Shown: positions 56,291 to 64,000 of the stretch, in pieces | Numbering within the stretch: the stretch's first letter is position 1 | Layout of the letters: every line of letters begins with the position of its first letter | Source: Planctomycetia bacterium | GTDB taxonomy: Bacteria > Planctomycetota > Planctomycetia > Pirellulales > Thermoguttaceae | Direction of reading: 5' to 3' | DNA: 64,000 bases | Assembly: GCA_030539035.1 (NCBI GenBank) | Contig: JAUNSU010000002.1 | Coordinates: forward strand, 1 to 64,000 | Notes under the pieces: model-generated | What the model was told of the DNA's origin: nothing | The model's database searches: none | Seen by the model: only the letters and a program-made list of their open reading frames with translations | Program-made: the position numbers and the translations under genes

Positions 56291-57473
56291 AATTTGCGGA
56301 GCTGACCTGTGTTCGCAGATGCGCGGTACTTTCAGTGGGAGAGCTTACGGAAGGGGCTCCCTGCCGGCTTACCGGAACAGGAATTCCCGTTGACATTTGA
56401 AGGGATGTTCCGTTTGCGGCGGGAACCGATCCCGAAGGATTAAAGGGTGGAATCGCGCTGCTGTTGACCGGAACGGAATTCGCAACGGGAACAGATCGAT
56501 TTTGAGGCGGAACGGCGGCGATCTTGTTCACCGGGCGAGGTGCGGATGCAGTCGGTGTTCCCACCGTATTTTGGACTGCGGTCGGAAGATTGATCGATCC
56601 TCCATTTCGAAGGTTCACGACGGGCGGATTTCCCAGATCCGCCGCCTGCGGCATTACAAACAGCTGCTCATTGATGCTTCCCGGCGCGTTTACGGCAATT
56701 GTTCCCAAATCAAAATGAATGGATTCTTTTCTTTGAGGAGAAGTAATCACGATCTTTCGGGGAAGAACGACATTGTTGACATCATTGTACTGAAATTCCG
56801 TACAGTGAACGGATATGATCGGGTTCCCGCCGGGATCGAATAATTCCTGTTTTTTAACCGCGGCGGTAAGAGGCTCTATGTAGGTATGTTTTGTGTACTG
56901 TCCATCAGGACGGCTCTTTTTAGATACCAGCAAAAGGGTCTTATCGGGCTGAACAATCGGGCCTTCGATAATTTCGCCCGGTTTGAATTCGACAATTCCC
57001 ATTGCTTCAGGAAACCAGGTTGGTTCAATAGGAATATTTTGAGTAAGAGTCAACGCGTTTCCGCTTTCGTTCAACTTGCACCAGGCGAGCTGTTCGGGTG
57101 TCTGAAATTTACTCCAGAACCAGAAGAGATCATCGTTTGCACCGCAATCGAGAACTCTTCCTTTCATACTCACGGTTGCGATCATTCGGACACGGCAAGG
57201 GCGTTCAAAGGCCATTTGGCATTTTGCCCAGCCGGCCATATTATTCACTCCGACAGAAACATCATCGGATCGGAGCGTTTGGATTCGCTGGGAATTTTGA
57301 TTGACAGCCTGTTCTATATCGGCAAGATTCGGATTTTCCCGGAGTGTGTTGGGGAGCTTTACCGATTTGCATCCGGACAATGAAAACAGCAAAAAGAAGA
57401 GCCCGATCGATATAAGCAGAGCCGATCGCCCTTGAAAACCGGATTGGAATAATTGTGTCTTCATTGTATTCAT
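56289..57473 (-). CDS. LolA-like lipoprotein
   Basis: The protein has 394 residues. The lipobox LLFSLSGC at about 28-35 follows a hydrophobic signal. A beta-rich domain (about 60-290) has QRIQTLRSDDVSV, CRVRMIATVSMKGRVLDCG and FDLGTIAVNAPGSINEQLF, which fits an outer-membrane lipoprotein-carrier (LolA/LolB-like) fold. The last 100 residues are rich in Asn, Pro, Ser and Val and look disordered. It lies 26 nt after a small cytoplasmic protein gene and is likely co-transcribed with it. Confidence 0.8.
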   Translation of the reverse strand: MNTMKTQLFQSGFQGRSALLISIGLFFLLFSLSGCKSVKLPNTLRENPNLADIEQAVNQNSQRIQTLRSDDVSVGVNNMAGWAKCQMAFERPCRVRMIATVSMKGRVLDCGANDDLFWFWSKFQTPEQLAWCKLNESGNALTLTQNIPIEPTWFPEAMGIVEFKPGEIIEGPIVQPDKTLLLVSKKSRPDGQYTKHTYIEPLTAAVKKQELFDPGGNPIISVHCTEFQYNDVNNVVLPRKIVITSPQRKESIHFDLGTIAVNAPGSINEQLFVMPQAADLGNPPVVNLRNGGSINLPTAVQNTVGTPTASAPRPVNKIAAVPPQNRSVPVANSVPVNSSAIPPFNPSGSVPAANGTSLQMSTGIPVPVSRQGAPSVSSPTESTAHLRTQVSSAN

Positions 57474-57499
57474 CTGTTTATCCGATGATTAAATGGTTC

Positions 57500-58048
57500 T
57501 TACTTTTTGATCGTATACAGCAGGGAAGCAAGGCAGTTCTGAATTTCGTCGATTCTTTGATCATCGAGCGGAACGACAGGAACGGAGTAGACCAATTCTC
57601 TTCGCGGAGAATAGACCTGGATCTCGTTCGATTCCTCTTTGGCGGATCCGCTGTTTTCCCGGTCTTCCCGTTCATATCGAAAAATTCGCCGCCGGATCAG
57701 GAGCAGCGCCAATACATATCGAATATCCGCCTTGTCCGGCTGCTCTTCCAACTCATCGAAGAGATTCAAAAGAATATCATTCGGCGCCAACCGGATCTTG
57801 GGATCATGGTTCCCGGAAATGGTTCCGGACCAAAAACAGAGATAATCTTTCTGATTCTTTCGCTTTTCCCAGGCTTCCGCGGAATAATCCTGGCGCACAA
57901 GCTCTCCGTCGCCTTCGATCAGAATGGAAAAATAGCGATCTCCTTCCTTCAGAGGCTTTTTCGTTTCAAAGCAAACTTTAGTGCATTTGGGTATATCCGC
58001 ATCCATAAAAGGAAGTTTAAGGTTTTTATCAAAGGAAAACAAGAGCAT
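57500..58048 (-). CDS. Conserved hypothetical protein, 182 aa
   Basis: No signal peptide or membrane segment is visible. The sequence has two cysteines (PKCTKVCFETKKPL) followed by GDRYFSILIEGDGELVRQDY and, later, APNDILLNLFDELEEQPDKA and IRYVLALLLIRRRIFRYERE. I recall similar sequences as conserved in Planctomycetes, without known function. The start could be 58048 or 58006; neither has a good ribosome site. It precedes the LolA-like lipoprotein gene. Confidence 0.75.
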   Translation of the reverse strand: MLLFSFDKNLKLPFMDADIPKCTKVCFETKKPLKEGDRYFSILIEGDGELVRQDYSAEAWEKRKNQKDYLCFWSGTISGNHDPKIRLAPNDILLNLFDELEEQPDKADIRYVLALLLIRRRIFRYEREDRENSGSAKEESNEIQVYSPRRELVYSVPVVPLDDQRIDEIQNCLASLLYTIKK

Positions 58049-58126
58049 TTTTGAGAAAAAGGAAAGAGGATGGAAAATTTTCCGTATTTTGTATCGAATC
58101 AGAAAATTGGGTTAATTTATATCATC

Positions 58127-58156
58127 TTGACAAAAGAATCTTTAACACGACATGTT
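58127..58156 (+). promoter_or_regulatory. Possible heat-shock-type promoter of the small Hsp20-like gene
   Basis: CTTGACA (58126-58132) is a perfect -35 TTGACA, and CGACATGT (58148-58155) follows after 15 nt, resembling the sigma-32 -10 box CCCATNT more than TATAAT. The start of translation is 133 nt downstream. Confidence 0.35.
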
Positions 58157-58230
58157 TTTCGAGTTGCCTAAAAGCGATTTTTCGGCAGCAAAAACGACAG
58201 ATCGTAAGGCAGGAAACTTTTGTTGTTTAG

Positions 58231-58252
58231 CGGGAAACTCCCAAGTTTCCCG
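58231..58252 (+). promoter_or_regulatory. Leader hairpin upstream of the Hsp20-like gene
   Basis: CGGGAAACT and AGTTTCCCG form a 9-bp perfect stem with a CCCA loop, 36 nt before the start codon. Another GGAAACTT lies at 58212-58219 and can compete for the right arm, so two alternative foldings are possible. Confidence 0.4.
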
Positions 58253-58287
58253 GTTTACCCAAATTTTTTAGATTAGGAGAAACTCAA

Positions 58288-58605
58288 ATGAAAACTGTAT
58301 CTTGTGAATCCGATTGCAAACTGCTTGATCTTAAGACCCGATACGATCTTGAGATTCCGGCGACTTCGGCAAACGATTCTTTTTGTATTCATGTCAAAAA
58401 TGGAACACTTCAGGTTGTCGGGAAAAATCAGAGCGGAAAAGAAACGGTCCTCGGAACTTGGGACATTCGCGAAGGTGTCCACACGGAAGCGATGACCACT
58501 GAATTTCGCGACGGTATTCTCTACATCAGAATTCCGAAAGGCGATGAAGTTCGCCCCCGTGAATTGCAGTACAATGAAAGCATCTGCATCACTCCGATTG
58601 CTTAA
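58288..58605 (+). CDS. Small Hsp20/alpha-crystallin-like protein
   Basis: The protein has 105 residues and is beta-rich: YDLEIPATSANDSFCIHVKN, GTLQVVGKNQSGKETVL and EFRDGILYIRIPKGDE resemble the strands of the alpha-crystallin domain (GxLxIxIPK-type). It lacks the long N-terminus of classical Hsp20. RBS AGGAGAAACTCAA. It stands 198 nt upstream of clpB. The family assignment is tentative. Confidence 0.6.
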   Translation: MKTVSCESDCKLLDLKTRYDLEIPATSANDSFCIHVKNGTLQVVGKNQSGKETVLGTWDIREGVHTEAMTTEFRDGILYIRIPKGDEVRPRELQYNESICITPIA

Positions 58606-58664
58606 TCAATCCTGTTCCCTTAGGCGGGAGACAACAGCCTGTCCGATTTGCCCGCCGCTTGCGC

Positions 58665-58684
58665 GCCGCCTCTCGGCGGCTTTG
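58665..58684 (+). terminator. Short terminator-like hairpin after the Hsp20-like gene
   Basis: GCCGCC-TCTC-GGCGGC followed by TTTGT. A larger pair GGCGGG (58623-58628)/CCCGCC (58651-58656) lies just before it. Confidence 0.4.
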
Positions 58685-58723
58685 TCTCCTCCCCCTTTAC
58701 AAAAAATCTTTCCTTTTTCGGTT

Positions 58724-58740
58724 TGGCATACTATTTGCAA
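58724..58740 (+). promoter_or_regulatory. Sigma-54 (-24/-12) promoter upstream of clpB
   Basis: TGGCATACTATTTGCAA has GG at -24 and GC at -12 with the exact 10-nt spacing of sigma-54 promoters. It lies 63 nt before the clpB ATG. No enhancer-binding regulator is encoded in the window. Confidence 0.6.
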
Positions 58741-58803
58741 ATTACCTCATGGAACTGCCAATATGGCAAGATTCCAGATTCTAAAGAAAAGAGGTAAACA
58801 ACT

Positions 58804-61482
58804 ATGAATTTCAACTTTGATAAACTCACCACGAAGTCCCAGGAAGCCATTTCCCGGGCGCAAAATCGGGCTCTCGAACTCGGGAATCCCGAAATCACTC
58901 CGCTCCATCTTCTCGGATCGCTCCTGGAAGAAACCGACGGAAATATCCTTCCGATCTTTAAGGAGATCGGTGCAAATATCGCCCAAATTAAAAAAATGGC
59001 CGATGCCGAACTGCGCCTCCTTCCCAAAGTTCAAGGAGCGAACAGCTCTTCTCCCAGCGGGGAGCTTCAAAAAGTTTTCATGAAAGCCGCCGAGGAAGCA
59101 ACGGCCCTTACCGATGAATATATTTCAACGGAACACCTGCTTCTTGCTCTTGCCGATATCGATTCCAAGGCGCGAAAACTCCTTGATCTCGCCGCAATTG
59201 ACCGAACAAAGATCCTGGAAGGAACCAGTAAAATACGGGGAACGACCAGGGTTTCCGATCCGGAACCGGAAGGAAAATTGCAGGCATTGCTCCGATACGG
59301 GATCAATCTCGTCGATCGGGCCAAAAAAGGGAAACTGGATCCCGTGATCGGACGCGATTCCGAGATCCGGCGTGTGATCCAGGTCCTTTCCCGGCGGACG
59401 AAGAATAATCCGGTTCTGATCGGGGAGCCCGGTGTTGGAAAAACCGCGATTGCCGAAGGACTTGCCCTGCGGATTGTCGAAAGCGATGTTCCTGAAAGTT
59501 TAAAGAATAAGGAAGTAATCGCTTTGGATATGGGCGCACTCGTTGCCGGCGCAAAATTCCGAGGAGAATTCGAAGAACGGCTCAAATCCGTTCTGCGGGA
59601 AGTCGAAGAATCGGAAGGACGGATTATTCTGTTCATTGACGAACTTCATACGGTCGTCGGAACAGGAAACGCCCAGGGCGGAAACGACGCGGCCAATCTG
59701 CTCAAGCCGGCTCTTGCCCGGGGAGATTTCAAATGTATCGGAGCAACCACTCTCGATGAATATCGAAAGTATATCGAAAAGGATGCGGCTCTCGAAAGGC
59801 GATTTCAACCGGTTCAGGTTGGAGAACCGTCGGTCGATGATACCCTTGCGATTCTTCGCGGACTGAAAAGCCGATATGAAAACCATCATAAAGGGGTCAA
59901 AATTACCGATTCCGCTCTGGTAGCCGCGGCCGAACTTTCCCATCGATATATTGCCGACCGGTTCCTTCCGGATAAAGCGATCGACTTGATGGATGAAGCG
60001 ATGAGCCGATTGGCGATGGAGCTGGAGAGTGTTCCCACCGAGATCGATCAGGTTCAGCGGCGGCTCGTTCAGCTGGAGCTGGCCGCGCGGCAGCTCGCCG
60101 ATGAAAATGAACCGCACGCTAAAGAGCGGCTCAAAGAGATCGAAAAGGAGATGAGCGAGAAAAAAGAAGAGTTGGCCGAACTCCGGGCTCGCTGGGAAAA
60201 GGAAAAAAGCGGACTCGGCGATGTTCACGAAACCCGTAAAAAGCTCGATGATCTTCAGCATCAGTACCGAACATTGGAGACGGGAATCAAGGAAGCGCAA
60301 TCCCGCGGACAGATCGTCCAGGAATCAAAATATCAGGAGCTTTATGATCTCGACACCCAATACAAAAAACTGCGGGAACAGCTGGATCAGATGGAAGACG
60401 CGGAAGAAAAAAACGGATCCTCCCCGAATCCCGGCAAGTCGAAAAAACTTTTGCGGCAGGTTGTCGGTCCGGAAGAAATCGCCGAAGTCGTCTCTTTGTG
60501 GACCGGAATTCCGGTAAACAAAATGATGGAAACGGAACGCGCCAAACTGATCGTACTCGAAGATCGGCTCCACCAGCGTCTGATCGGACAGGACAAAGCA
60601 GTCGACGCGGTATCCAACGCGGTTCGAAGAAGCCGAAGCGGACTCCAGGATCCCAATCGTCCGATCGGATCCTTCCTCTTCCTTGGTCCGACCGGAGTTG
60701 GAAAAACGGAATTGTGCAAGGCGCTTGCCGCCGCGCTGTTCGACGATGAAAACGCGATCATTCGGATCGACATGAGTGAGTTCATGGAGAAACATACGGT
60801 GTCCCGCCTGATCGGCGCCCCTCCGGGATATGTCGGATATGAAGAGGGAGGAATGTTGACGGAAGCTGTTCGACGGCGTCCTTATTCCGTGATCCTGTTT
60901 GATGAAATCGAAAAGGCTCATCGGGACGTGTTCAATATCCTTTTACAGGTGCTCGATGATGGGCGTCTTTCCGATAATCAGGGACATACAGTCGATTTTA
61001 AGAACACGATTATTGTAATGACCTCGAACCTGGGAAGTTCCGCGATTCAGCAGATCACAAAAGAAGGCGGATCGGATGCGGAGATGAAAGAGGCGGTCAA
61101 TCAGATCCTTCAGGGCCAATTCCTTCCGGAATTCCTGAACCGGATCGACGAAACCATTATCTTCCATACGCTTTCGAAGGACGAGATTCGCAAGATCGTC
61201 GGACTTCAAACGAAAAAGTTGGAAGATTCTCTGGAAAAACAGGGAATCGACTTAACGATTACGCAGAAAGCGCTCGACGCGATCACCGATCAGGGATACG
61301 ATGCGGTTTACGGTGCCCGACCGCTCAAACGGGTCATCCAAAGACAGATCCAGAATCCTCTCGCGCTTGAACTTTTAAAACACGCGCAAAGTGAAGGGGA
61401 TCGAATCGAAGGAAAGAAACAGAAAATCACCGTTGATTTTAACGGCGATCTGTTTACCATAAAGACCGATGCATCCAAATAA
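58804..61482 (+). CDS. clpB: ATP-dependent disaggregase ClpB
   Basis: The protein has 892 residues. The Clp N-terminal domain ([20 protein letters not shown]) is followed by AAA module 1 with GEPGVGKT (about 205), a middle coiled coil (about 410-530), and AAA module 2 with GPTGVGKT (about 628). [19 protein letters not shown] and [20 protein letters not shown] are near-perfect ClpB/ClpC matches; the middle domain length is ClpB-like. It dissolves protein aggregates with DnaK. A sigma-54-type promoter lies upstream. Confidence 0.96.
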   Translation: MNFNFDKLTTKSQEAISRAQNRALELGNPEITPLHLLGSLLEETDGNILPIFKEIGANIAQIKKMADAELRLLPKVQGANSSSPSGELQKVFMKAAEEATALTDEYISTEHLLLALADIDSKARKLLDLAAIDRTKILEGTSKIRGTTRVSDPEPEGKLQALLRYGINLVDRAKKGKLDPVIGRDSEIRRVIQVLSRRTKNNPVLIGEPGVGKTAIAEGLALRIVESDVPESLKNKEVIALDMGALVAGAKFRGEFEERLKSVLREVEESEGRIILFIDELHTVVGTGNAQGGNDAANLLKPALARGDFKCIGATTLDEYRKYIEKDAALERRFQPVQVGEPSVDDTLAILRGLKSRYENHHKGVKITDSALVAAAELSHRYIADRFLPDKAIDLMDEAMSRLAMELESVPTEIDQVQRRLVQLELAARQLADENEPHAKERLKEIEKEMSEKKEELAELRARWEKEKSGLGDVHETRKKLDDLQHQYRTLETGIKEAQSRGQIVQESKYQELYDLDTQYKKLREQLDQMEDAEEKNGSSPNPGKSKKLLRQVVGPEEIAEVVSLWTGIPVNKMMETERAKLIVLEDRLHQRLIGQDKAVDAVSNAVRRSRSGLQDPNRPIGSFLFLGPTGVGKTELCKALAAALFDDENAIIRIDMSEFMEKHTVSRLIGAPPGYVGYEEGGMLTEAVRRRPYSVILFDEIEKAHRDVFNILLQVLDDGRLSDNQGHTVDFKNTIIVMTSNLGSSAIQQITKEGGSDAEMKEAVNQILQGQFLPEFLNRIDETIIFHTLSKDEIRKIVGLQTKKLEDSLEKQGIDLTITQKALDAITDQGYDAVYGARPLKRVIQRQIQNPLALELLKHAQSEGDRIEGKKQKITVDFNGDLFTIKTDASK

Positions 61483-61499
61483 TTGCGACCGGAAAGGGA

Positions 61500-62050
61500 C
61501 TTGCAAAAAGACGAGCAGGGGACAATGAGGACGATGGAGACAAAGAGGACATTGAGGACAATAGTGCCAATTTCGCTCACCTGTCCCCCGGGGCCTCAAG
61601 GTCCCCTGTGTTGCGGGCGGCTGAAGAGCACCGTTCCAAGCATACGGCTTCGTCGCCGATCTGTGATGGAGTTTAAATTTACAATAGAGATAAAAATCCA
61701 TTAAACCGGGGAATCCGAAAAAAACATCGATTTGTGTGTACGGTTCGAACCCGAGCGCTGGGACGGTGGGCGTCCTCGCCCACCCGGCGGCAACGCCGCC
61801 GTGGTCGAAGAGCTGAAATCTCTAAAAAATGTTGTGATTCGATTTCTTCTCTATGTTTAAGTTCGAACCTTTTTCGGTGTCCTTGGTTCTTTTTGCACTG
61901 CGCTTACAGCGCGCTGCTTTTTGGGGTACATTAACCCGGGGTGCCGGTCGCTGCGCCGCTGCGCGATAAAAAATAAAGAGAAAAATCTTGAGAAAATATT
62001 CGATTCCTCATTGATTCTTTCCCGATTTCTTCCCTCATTCCGTTCGCTTC
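61500..62050. repeat. Repeat island: degenerate GAGGACAAT units plus R1 copy D
   Basis: Positions about 61514-61566 carry imperfect direct repeats of GAGGACAAT-like units. R1 blocks then appear in the order b (about 61658), c (about 61742) and a (about 61886-61940), a cyclic permutation of copies A and C. Block a keeps GCACTGCGCTTACAGCGCGC and the CCCGGGGTGCCG stretch. The 600 bp hold no credible gene. Confidence 0.8.
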
Positions 62051-62083
62051 GCTCCATTACGGGCTTGCATCTTATTGAACTTT

Positions 62084-63109
62084 TCAGTTTGAAAAATATT
62101 GAAAATGATTCTGTTCCCAATCGACAAACTGCTGGATACCGGAATTTAAAGATGTATGAACAAAAGGACCGATGATCCGAACAAGATCGGAGGTATCGGC
62201 ATAGGTTTCCAGCATATCGCCGGGCTGGATCGGAAGCATATTCTTTTTTGCCTCTTTTCCAAGGACCCGTTCGAGAGTCCGGATCATTTCGGAAAGCTCA
62301 ACAGGAGATTGCGATCCCAAATTAAAGAGAGCAAAAGGAAGGGGATCTTCTCCGTTTTTTTTCGCTTCCTCCTGATACCAGGATTCCCATCGCGGTTTAT
62401 TGATGCGGTTCAGACGCCAGATTCCTTCGACAATATCGTCGATATATGTAAAATCCCTCCTCATCTTTCCGTAATTATAGACATCGATCGTTCGATCGTT
62501 CCGAATGGCATCCGTAAATTTAAACAGGGCCATATCGGGCCTTCCCCAAGGTCCGTAAACGGTAAAAAAGCGAAGTCCCGTCGTTGGCAAATGATAAAGA
62601 TGACTGTAAGACCAGGCGAGAAGCTCGTTAGCGCGCTTTGTTGCCGCATATAAACTGACCGGATGATCTGTTCGATCGGAAACGGAATAAGGGGTTTTGC
62701 GATTCGCGCCGTAAACGGAACTTGAAGAAGCATAAAACAAATGATCACATCCGGCAAGACGGCAGGCATCCATAATATTGACAAAGCCGGTCAAATTACT
62801 TTCGACATACGCGTGAGGATGTGTCAAGGAATAGCGGACACCCGCCTGGGCGGCAAGATGAATCACTCGATCAATCGAATACTGATCGAACAGACGCGCC
62901 ACTCCCTCCCGATCGGCAAGATCCGTTTTTTCAAAATGGAATAAAGAAGAATTCGGTTCCTTTTCCAATTCGCGAAGCCGCGCCTTTTTGAGATCGACAT
63001 TATAATAATCATTGAGATTATCGAGTCCGGCGACAGGAATTCCTTCCCGTAAAAAACGTCTTACAGTATGAAATCCGATAAAACCGGCAGCTCCCGTGAT
63101 CAGCAGCAT
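62084..63109 (-). CDS. NAD-dependent epimerase, UDP-glucuronate 4-epimerase-like
   Basis: The protein has 341 residues. LLITGAAGFIGFHTVRRFL is the NAD-binding motif, GLDNLNDYYNVDLKKARLREL is characteristic of UDP-glucuronate 4-epimerases, and SSSVYG plus YAATKRANELL give the Ser and YxxxK catalytic residues. It would produce UDP-galacturonate for surface polysaccharide. A short gap separates it from the helical-repeat gene upstream. Confidence 0.9.
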   Translation of the reverse strand: MLLITGAAGFIGFHTVRRFLREGIPVAGLDNLNDYYNVDLKKARLRELEKEPNSSLFHFEKTDLADREGVARLFDQYSIDRVIHLAAQAGVRYSLTHPHAYVESNLTGFVNIMDACRLAGCDHLFYASSSSVYGANRKTPYSVSDRTDHPVSLYAATKRANELLAWSYSHLYHLPTTGLRFFTVYGPWGRPDMALFKFTDAIRNDRTIDVYNYGKMRRDFTYIDDIVEGIWRLNRINKPRWESWYQEEAKKNGEDPLPFALFNLGSQSPVELSEMIRTLERVLGKEAKKNMLPIQPGDMLETYADTSDLVRIIGPFVHTSLNSGIQQFVDWEQNHFQYFSN

Positions 63110-63125
63110 CGAAGGTTCCTCTTTA

Positions 63126-64000
63126 TTATTTCAGTAAAAGGACAATTTTATCCATAAGTTCCCGCAGTTCAAGCGGTCCATTCTCCAACACCGGATCCAA
63201 AAGACATCTTGCTTTTTCCAGACACATACGCGCTTCCGGAATCCGGCCAGTCTCCTTTAAAACCTCCCCTTTCATGCAATAATACCTCGCAACTTCGGCA
63301 ATAGTACTATCTCCCGTTCTGCTCATCATTTTACTCTTATTCCGGATCAGATAATCAAGATCCGCCAAAGCCTTTTCCGTTTCATTCCTTTTCCGCCAGG
63401 CGGCGGCACGCCAACGGAAGATCGTATAATAGACATTCTGATCTTCCGCATCAATTCGGGATTCATAATCGCGGTAAAGTTTTATGCATTTTTCTGCCCA
63501 TTGAATCACGGATTCATATTCCTCGTTCAAACACAAAATCTCCATGTACGCGGCGGCAATACGCACAAACAGAAATGGCATTTTTCCGTTCAGAAATTTC
63601 TCTTCCGCATTAAGAAACGAGAGGCAAATTTCTTTTGCCTGTTCGATTTTCTTCTTGGCGATAAAGCAGGAAACGGCATTCAAGAAAAAGAAAACCCAGG
63701 CAGCTCTTGTCTCCGTAAAGAATTCGTAAAATCTTTCTTCCTCCTCAAGATACTCCTCAAAAGATTTCCTGTTTTCCTCGTATAATTGAATTCCTTTATC
63801 GTATTCCTGATTATGTCTGTAAAACAGGATCTGCTGACAATTCAATTCGAAATTGGTTTTCAGAAAATCTTTTTTTCTCATCTGCGGTTCGCATTTCTCA
63901 AGATCAGAGCGCAATTCGCCGATCATTTCCCGGGCCTTGTCCCATTCATCGCACTGGTCCCGGTAATACGCCTTCGCACGCTTTATCCAAAAATAATCAA
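63126..64000 (-). CDS. Helical-repeat (TPR-like) protein, 5' end outside the window
   Basis: At least 291 residues are encoded, and the frame stays open to the window edge; the ATG at 63926 is probably internal. Repeating helix pairs (GIQLYEENRKSFEEYLEEEE, KEICLSFLNAEEKF, ALADLDYLIRNKS, CMKGEVLKETGRIPEARMCL) fit a TPR array. There is no visible signal peptide in the part seen. The gene ends 16 nt before the epimerase. Role unknown. Confidence 0.7.
   Translation of the reverse strand, partial: DYFWIKRAKAYYRDQCDEWDKAREMIGELRSDLEKCEPQMRKKDFLKTNFELNCQQILFYRHNQEYDKGIQLYEENRKSFEEYLEEEERFYEFFTETRAAWVFFFLNAVSCFIAKKKIEQAKEICLSFLNAEEKFLNGKMPFLFVRIAAAYMEILCLNEEYESVIQWAEKCIKLYRDYESRIDAEDQNVYYTIFRWRAAAWRKRNETEKALADLDYLIRNKSKMMSRTGDSTIAEVARYYCMKGEVLKETGRIPEARMCLEKARCLLDPVLENGPLELRELMDKIVLLLK

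Overview
The window looks like chromosome of an anaerobic or microaerophilic Planctomycetota bacterium with moderate GC content. The evidence is: a very large signal peptidase I with two CxxC pairs next to its catalytic serine; a short FlgM with the planctomycete-type N-terminus; a LolA-like lipoprotein paired with a cysteine-containing partner; a protein made only of sigma-70 region 2; and SUMF1-domain, HydE and FeoAB genes. No phage, plasmid, transposase or CRISPR locus is seen. The assignment is inference from protein families, not from a 16S gene.

Layout. 1-4.8 kb: a mosaic repeat, then a leftward cassette of MoxR-type AAA+ ATPase (apparently broken by two single-base frameshifts), HExxH/vWA protein and SUMF1 protein. 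4.8-10 kb: Gfo/Idh/MocA oxidoreductase, a compound repeat island, a ybeY - unknown - hydE operon, and an HtrA protease. 10-14 kb: etfB-etfA-acyl-CoA dehydrogenase operon. 14-24.5 kb: a membrane metallophosphoesterase-like protein with altered motifs, an NAD-dependent epimerase, nifU, rnpA, a thioredoxin lipoprotein, phosphoglycerate mutase, an O-antigen ligase-like protein coupled to a sugar isomerase-like TIM barrel, and a secreted protein of unknown function. 24.8-34 kb: HD hydrolase; lysS with a LolCE/LolD-type ABC system; ilvE with a clear promoter; glmM-rpiB. 34-42 kb: a repeat island, an outer-membrane barrel protein overlapping the sigma-like gene, and a leftward cupin-feoA-feoB-uppP operon.

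42-50 kb: flgM behind a sigma-28-like promoter, tRNA-Arg(ACG), an RsbW-type kinase, DUF4340 protein, a small membrane protein, serS, lepB, tRNA-Gln(CTG) and a CPBP protease. 50-58 kb: acpS-Na/Pi transporter, pgi-FAD oxidoreductase, and the lipoprotein pair. 58-64 kb: a small Hsp20-like protein and clpB, the latter behind a sigma-54 type -24/-12 element; another repeat island; a UDP-glucuronate 4-epimerase-like gene; and a helical-repeat protein running off the end.

The most unusual non-coding content is two dispersed repeat families. R1 is a GC-rich mosaic with three blocks in cyclically permuted order (four islands). R2 is a 145-177 bp palindromic, MITE-like element (three copies plus one isolated end, which is fused to R1).
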